A stretch of DNA of 64,000 nucleotides, from the NCBI GenBank assembly GCA_964399035.1, contig CAYNPH010000027.1:12439-76438 (forward strand), read 5' to 3'. This document shows, piece by piece, positions 61,903-64,000 of this stretch. How positions within the stretch are numbered: position 1 is the stretch's first letter; each line of letters opens with the position of its first letter. A model generated the notes under the pieces. It saw only the letters and a program-made list of their open reading frames with translations. It ran no database searches and had not been told where the DNA came from. Source of the stretch: WAOL01 sp964399035. GTDB taxonomy: Archaea; Thermoproteota; Thermoprotei_A; Sulfolobales; NBVN01. A program made the translations under genes and the position numbers.

Positions 61903-63468
61903 ATGAGCGACGTCAGTAACGATGAGGTTGAGTACACGCAGGAAGAACTCGCGAGTATTAGGGTCAGGTACTCAACAATAATGAATTACATAAGCGAGAT
62001 GTACAGGCTCATATTAGCAATACTCTTCACCTTAGTCATAGTAAGGAAGCTGACGGTACCCGAGTACGGTCTTTGGACCACCATAATGGGTGTAGTCAGC
62101 ATCTTATCAGGTGTGCATAGCATCTGGTGCACCTGGTCCCTAAGGTACTACGCTAGGAAACGATACGATATGGTGTCGTTTGCGTACGCCCTTACGTTAA
62201 TGTACGCCCCGCTCTCCTTAGCAGTGCTATTACTGATAGGTTATCTCTATAACAGTATCCTAGGATGGGGGTTCATGGCTTTCGCCTTAGCATCCTTAAT
62301 GCTGATTAGCGAGTCCTTCAACATGTTTCTGCGCTCGTTGATCCTGGGTTCTAGGCCCTACATAGAGGGAAGAATCCTCATGGTAAGAGTTACTATCAGG
62401 CTGGTAGTTGCTTACGTGCTAGTCGTTCTCCTTCACATTGGTTTACTGGGCGTCGTGCTAGCTGTTATAGTGTGTAGTTCAATAGTGGCTTTGCTGAGGT
62501 ACGTAGTAATGAAGCGAAATGGGATTGTAGTCCCTAAGCCCCGCATGGAGTATGGAGGAATAGGTAAGCTACTCAAGAATTCCTACATCTCACTAATGTT
62601 ATACCTATCCAACCTAGTCATAAACCTAGACAGGCCGATGGTAACGGCGTTGACTTCAACAACGGATCTAACAGCCTACCTAGGCGTGGCGTATATCCCT
62701 AGGAACGTTATCGTGCGTAGTTCAGGGGCTTTAAGTAGTGGATTGGTGTCTAAGTTACTGCGTGTTCCCTCCGCTAAAGACATCGAGGATGTGCTTAGGA
62801 TTGCCTTAATACTCAACGTTGGCATGATATCGCTTCTCATAACACTTGCTAAGCCCGTGCTTAGCGTGTTTAAGGTCGCGTACGTTAGTGCATGGCTCTT
62901 ACTAGTGTTAATGGGTACTGAATCTCTGATCTACACGCTAACCATACTCTTGGGGAATGTAGCATCAGCGAGTGAAACAGCGGACATTCACGCCTATGGA
63001 TTAAAGCTCATTAAAACCCCCATATTCAAGGTTCCGATGCTTCTGTTCATCCGAGGCGTTATTGCGCTAGGGTTAGGGAGTGCCGGAATGATATTCCTAC
63101 TTAATGAAGGGCAAGGACGCATGACCGATCCATACGCAGTTCTCCCTTACCCGATTGCTTGGGTACTCACAGGTATTCCTTTACTAGCCTACATGTATAT
63201 GATGGCGAAGAGTAGGGTGGCATTTTCCTTTCCCGTTCGTGAGTTCCTAGCGACCCTAACGGGGAGCGCGCTAATGGCGCTCTACCTGATTCTTAGTAAT
63301 ACTATTAATATAGTGATTAGGGAATTCTGGCGTGATGCTCCTGTGCTCGTTCTACATGCGTTAATCGGATTAACTATCTACGGTACTGTAGTCCTAGCTT
63401 TATCGCCATGGAGTAGGGAATTCCTTAAGTTATCCATTAAGTTCGTGAGGAGTAGGGAGGAGTGCTAA
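61903..63468 (+). CDS. MOP-superfamily flippase (Wzx-like)
   Basis: 521 residues, about 14 helices, with the RfbX/polysaccharide transporter pattern: KLTVPEYGLWTTIMGVVSI near the N terminus and repeated glycan-flippase helices. It likely flips a lipid-linked glycan for surface glycosylation. ATG 61903 is preferred to TTG 61879 because it follows GAGGCG. The 3' end overlaps the convergent DUF58 gene by 4 bases. Confidence 0.75.
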   Translation: MSDVSNDEVEYTQEELASIRVRYSTIMNYISEMYRLILAILFTLVIVRKLTVPEYGLWTTIMGVVSILSGVHSIWCTWSLRYYARKRYDMVSFAYALTLMYAPLSLAVLLLIGYLYNSILGWGFMAFALASLMLISESFNMFLRSLILGSRPYIEGRILMVRVTIRLVVAYVLVVLLHIGLLGVVLAVIVCSSIVALLRYVVMKRNGIVVPKPRMEYGGIGKLLKNSYISLMLYLSNLVINLDRPMVTALTSTTDLTAYLGVAYIPRNVIVRSSGALSSGLVSKLLRVPSAKDIEDVLRIALILNVGMISLLITLAKPVLSVFKVAYVSAWLLLVLMGTESLIYTLTILLGNVASASETADIHAYGLKLIKTPIFKVPMLLFIRGVIALGLGSAGMIFLLNEGQGRMTDPYAVLPYPIAWVLTGIPLLAYMYMMAKSRVAFSFPVREFLATLTGSALMALYLILSNTINIVIREFWRDAPVLVLHALIGLTIYGTVVLALSPWSREFLKLSIKFVRSREEC

Positions 63469-64000
63469 GCTTTAAGCATGGCTACTGCTCTCCTTAGTAC
63501 CTCATTGAGTGAGTGCGTTATTAGGATGTCCACGCCATGTGTTCGTGATAGTCGTTGTGTTTGAGTTATGGATCTTCTAGCTTCGCTGACGTTGCTGAGG
63601 TCCTTATCGCCGCCAGCGAGCCTCAGCATTGGTGGCGGGGTCGCTATCGCTAGGAACTCGTGGCCTTGAGCCTTAACCCACTTCTTAAGTAGTGTGAGCA
63701 TCACTAGGTCTGACTCATCCACTACGTCGAGGACGGCTATGACCGCTATTGAAGGGCCTGCCCGCGTTGATTGCAGGACTTCACGGATGAGCCAGCCGAG
63801 CACGCGGTTAGCGGTCACAGCGTGTGAGGGTTCCTTAGGCCACTCAACCGAAGCAAGGACTTGGAGCACATTACTTATTGTTGAGGGGGACGAGGCTTTC
63901 TCGCCTATGATTACCCCGTACTCGGTACTCACCGCTAACCTAACCCACAGGCCAGCCTCAACGAGGGAGGATGCAAGATTAGCTAATTCCCTCGCTAGGA
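63465..64000 (-). CDS. DUF58-family protein, truncated by the window edge
   Basis: C-terminal part only; the reading frame stays open to 64,000. It matches the DUF58 family (linked to MoxR ATPases), including a helix rich in Leu and Ala (LARELANLASSLVEAG) and a Rossmann-like VWA section (IAVIAVLDVVDESDLVML). The GTG at 63932 is internal, not the true start. A MoxR-type ATPase gene is expected beyond the edge. Confidence 0.7.
   Translation of the reverse strand, partial: LARELANLASSLVEAGLWVRLAVSTEYGVIIGEKASSPSTISNVLQVLASVEWPKEPSHAVTANRVLGWLIREVLQSTRAGPSIAVIAVLDVVDESDLVMLTLLKKWVKAQGHEFLAIATPPPMLRLAGGDKDLSNVSEARRSITQTQRLSRTHGVDILITHSLNEVLRRAVAMLKA

Noticed and set aside
1..64000. CRISPR array, insertion sequence or integrated element
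   Set aside because: No regularly spaced direct repeats, transposase, integrase or flanking repeats were found on either strand.

Overview
The window looks like chromosome from a hyperthermophilic Thermoproteota (crenarchaeal) archaeon. The signs are archaeal A/T-rich box A promoters about 26 bases before many starts, several probably leaderless genes, heavy use of GTG and TTG starts, AGG-rich arginine coding, archaeal lipid genes, and families such as Tfx, tungsten AOR with its radical SAM maturase, TtuA, STAND regulators and Mbh/Mrp-type ion pumps. The genus cannot be named from this sequence. I see no tRNA, rRNA, CRISPR array, insertion sequence or integrase.

Layout. 1-10,862 (minus): a long operon for an Mrp-type cation antiporter (F, G, DUF4040, B, C, E, D). 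It runs into a GltD-like flavoprotein, a polyferredoxin and a group 4 membrane [NiFe] hydrogenase (antiporter-like subunit, small anchor protein, NuoH-like, fused NuoC-NuoD-like, NuoI-like). The NuoB-like small subunit is not in view and would lie beyond the left edge. 10,982-18,018: a PadR regulator with a DUF72 protein, a large surface glycosidase-like protein, DGGGP synthase with a polyprenol-kinase-like enzyme, and two extremely Trp/Tyr/Pro-rich small proteins. 18,115-23,232: an MgtE-like transporter, an MFS transporter and small regulators. 22,564-25,874: an ACT regulator, argG and argH. 27,949-32,676: a sugar ABC importer behind a GC-rich structured leader. 33,015-36,037: OsmC and a STAND ATPase regulator. 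36,379-41,078: aldo/keto reductase, Tfx regulator, tungsten AOR and its maturase. 41,096-44,838: NikR, DNA glycosylase, M48 protease, a frameshifted EamA transporter and a second polyprenol-kinase-like protein with a structured leader. 44,903-49,110: a second, minimal Mrp-like cluster. 49,167-53,120: a 1317-residue caspase-fold surface protease. 53,254-64,000: PiT phosphate transporter with PhoU-like partner, ABC-2 exporter, sulfur carrier with TtuA thiolase, phosphoesterase, SDR, PEBP protein, flippase and an edge-truncated DUF58 protein.

How it works together. The left operon probably couples oxidation of a reduced carrier to H2 evolution (or the reverse) and to Na+/H+ pumping. AOR and NikR fit the same ferredoxin- and nickel-based energy metabolism, and the sugar importer and surface hydrolases fit a peptide and sugar fermenter.

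The most unusual signal is a repeated pattern. Four genes (DUF72, a 263-residue unknown, EamA and PiT) can be read from a well-placed start only if one extra base in a three-base run near the 5' end is skipped. Next in interest are two structured 5' leaders (about 32,677-32,804 minus and 43,989-44,139 plus), the second Mrp-like cluster lacking key TM7 lysines, the Trp-rich protein pair, and several near-perfect palindromes placed against box A elements.
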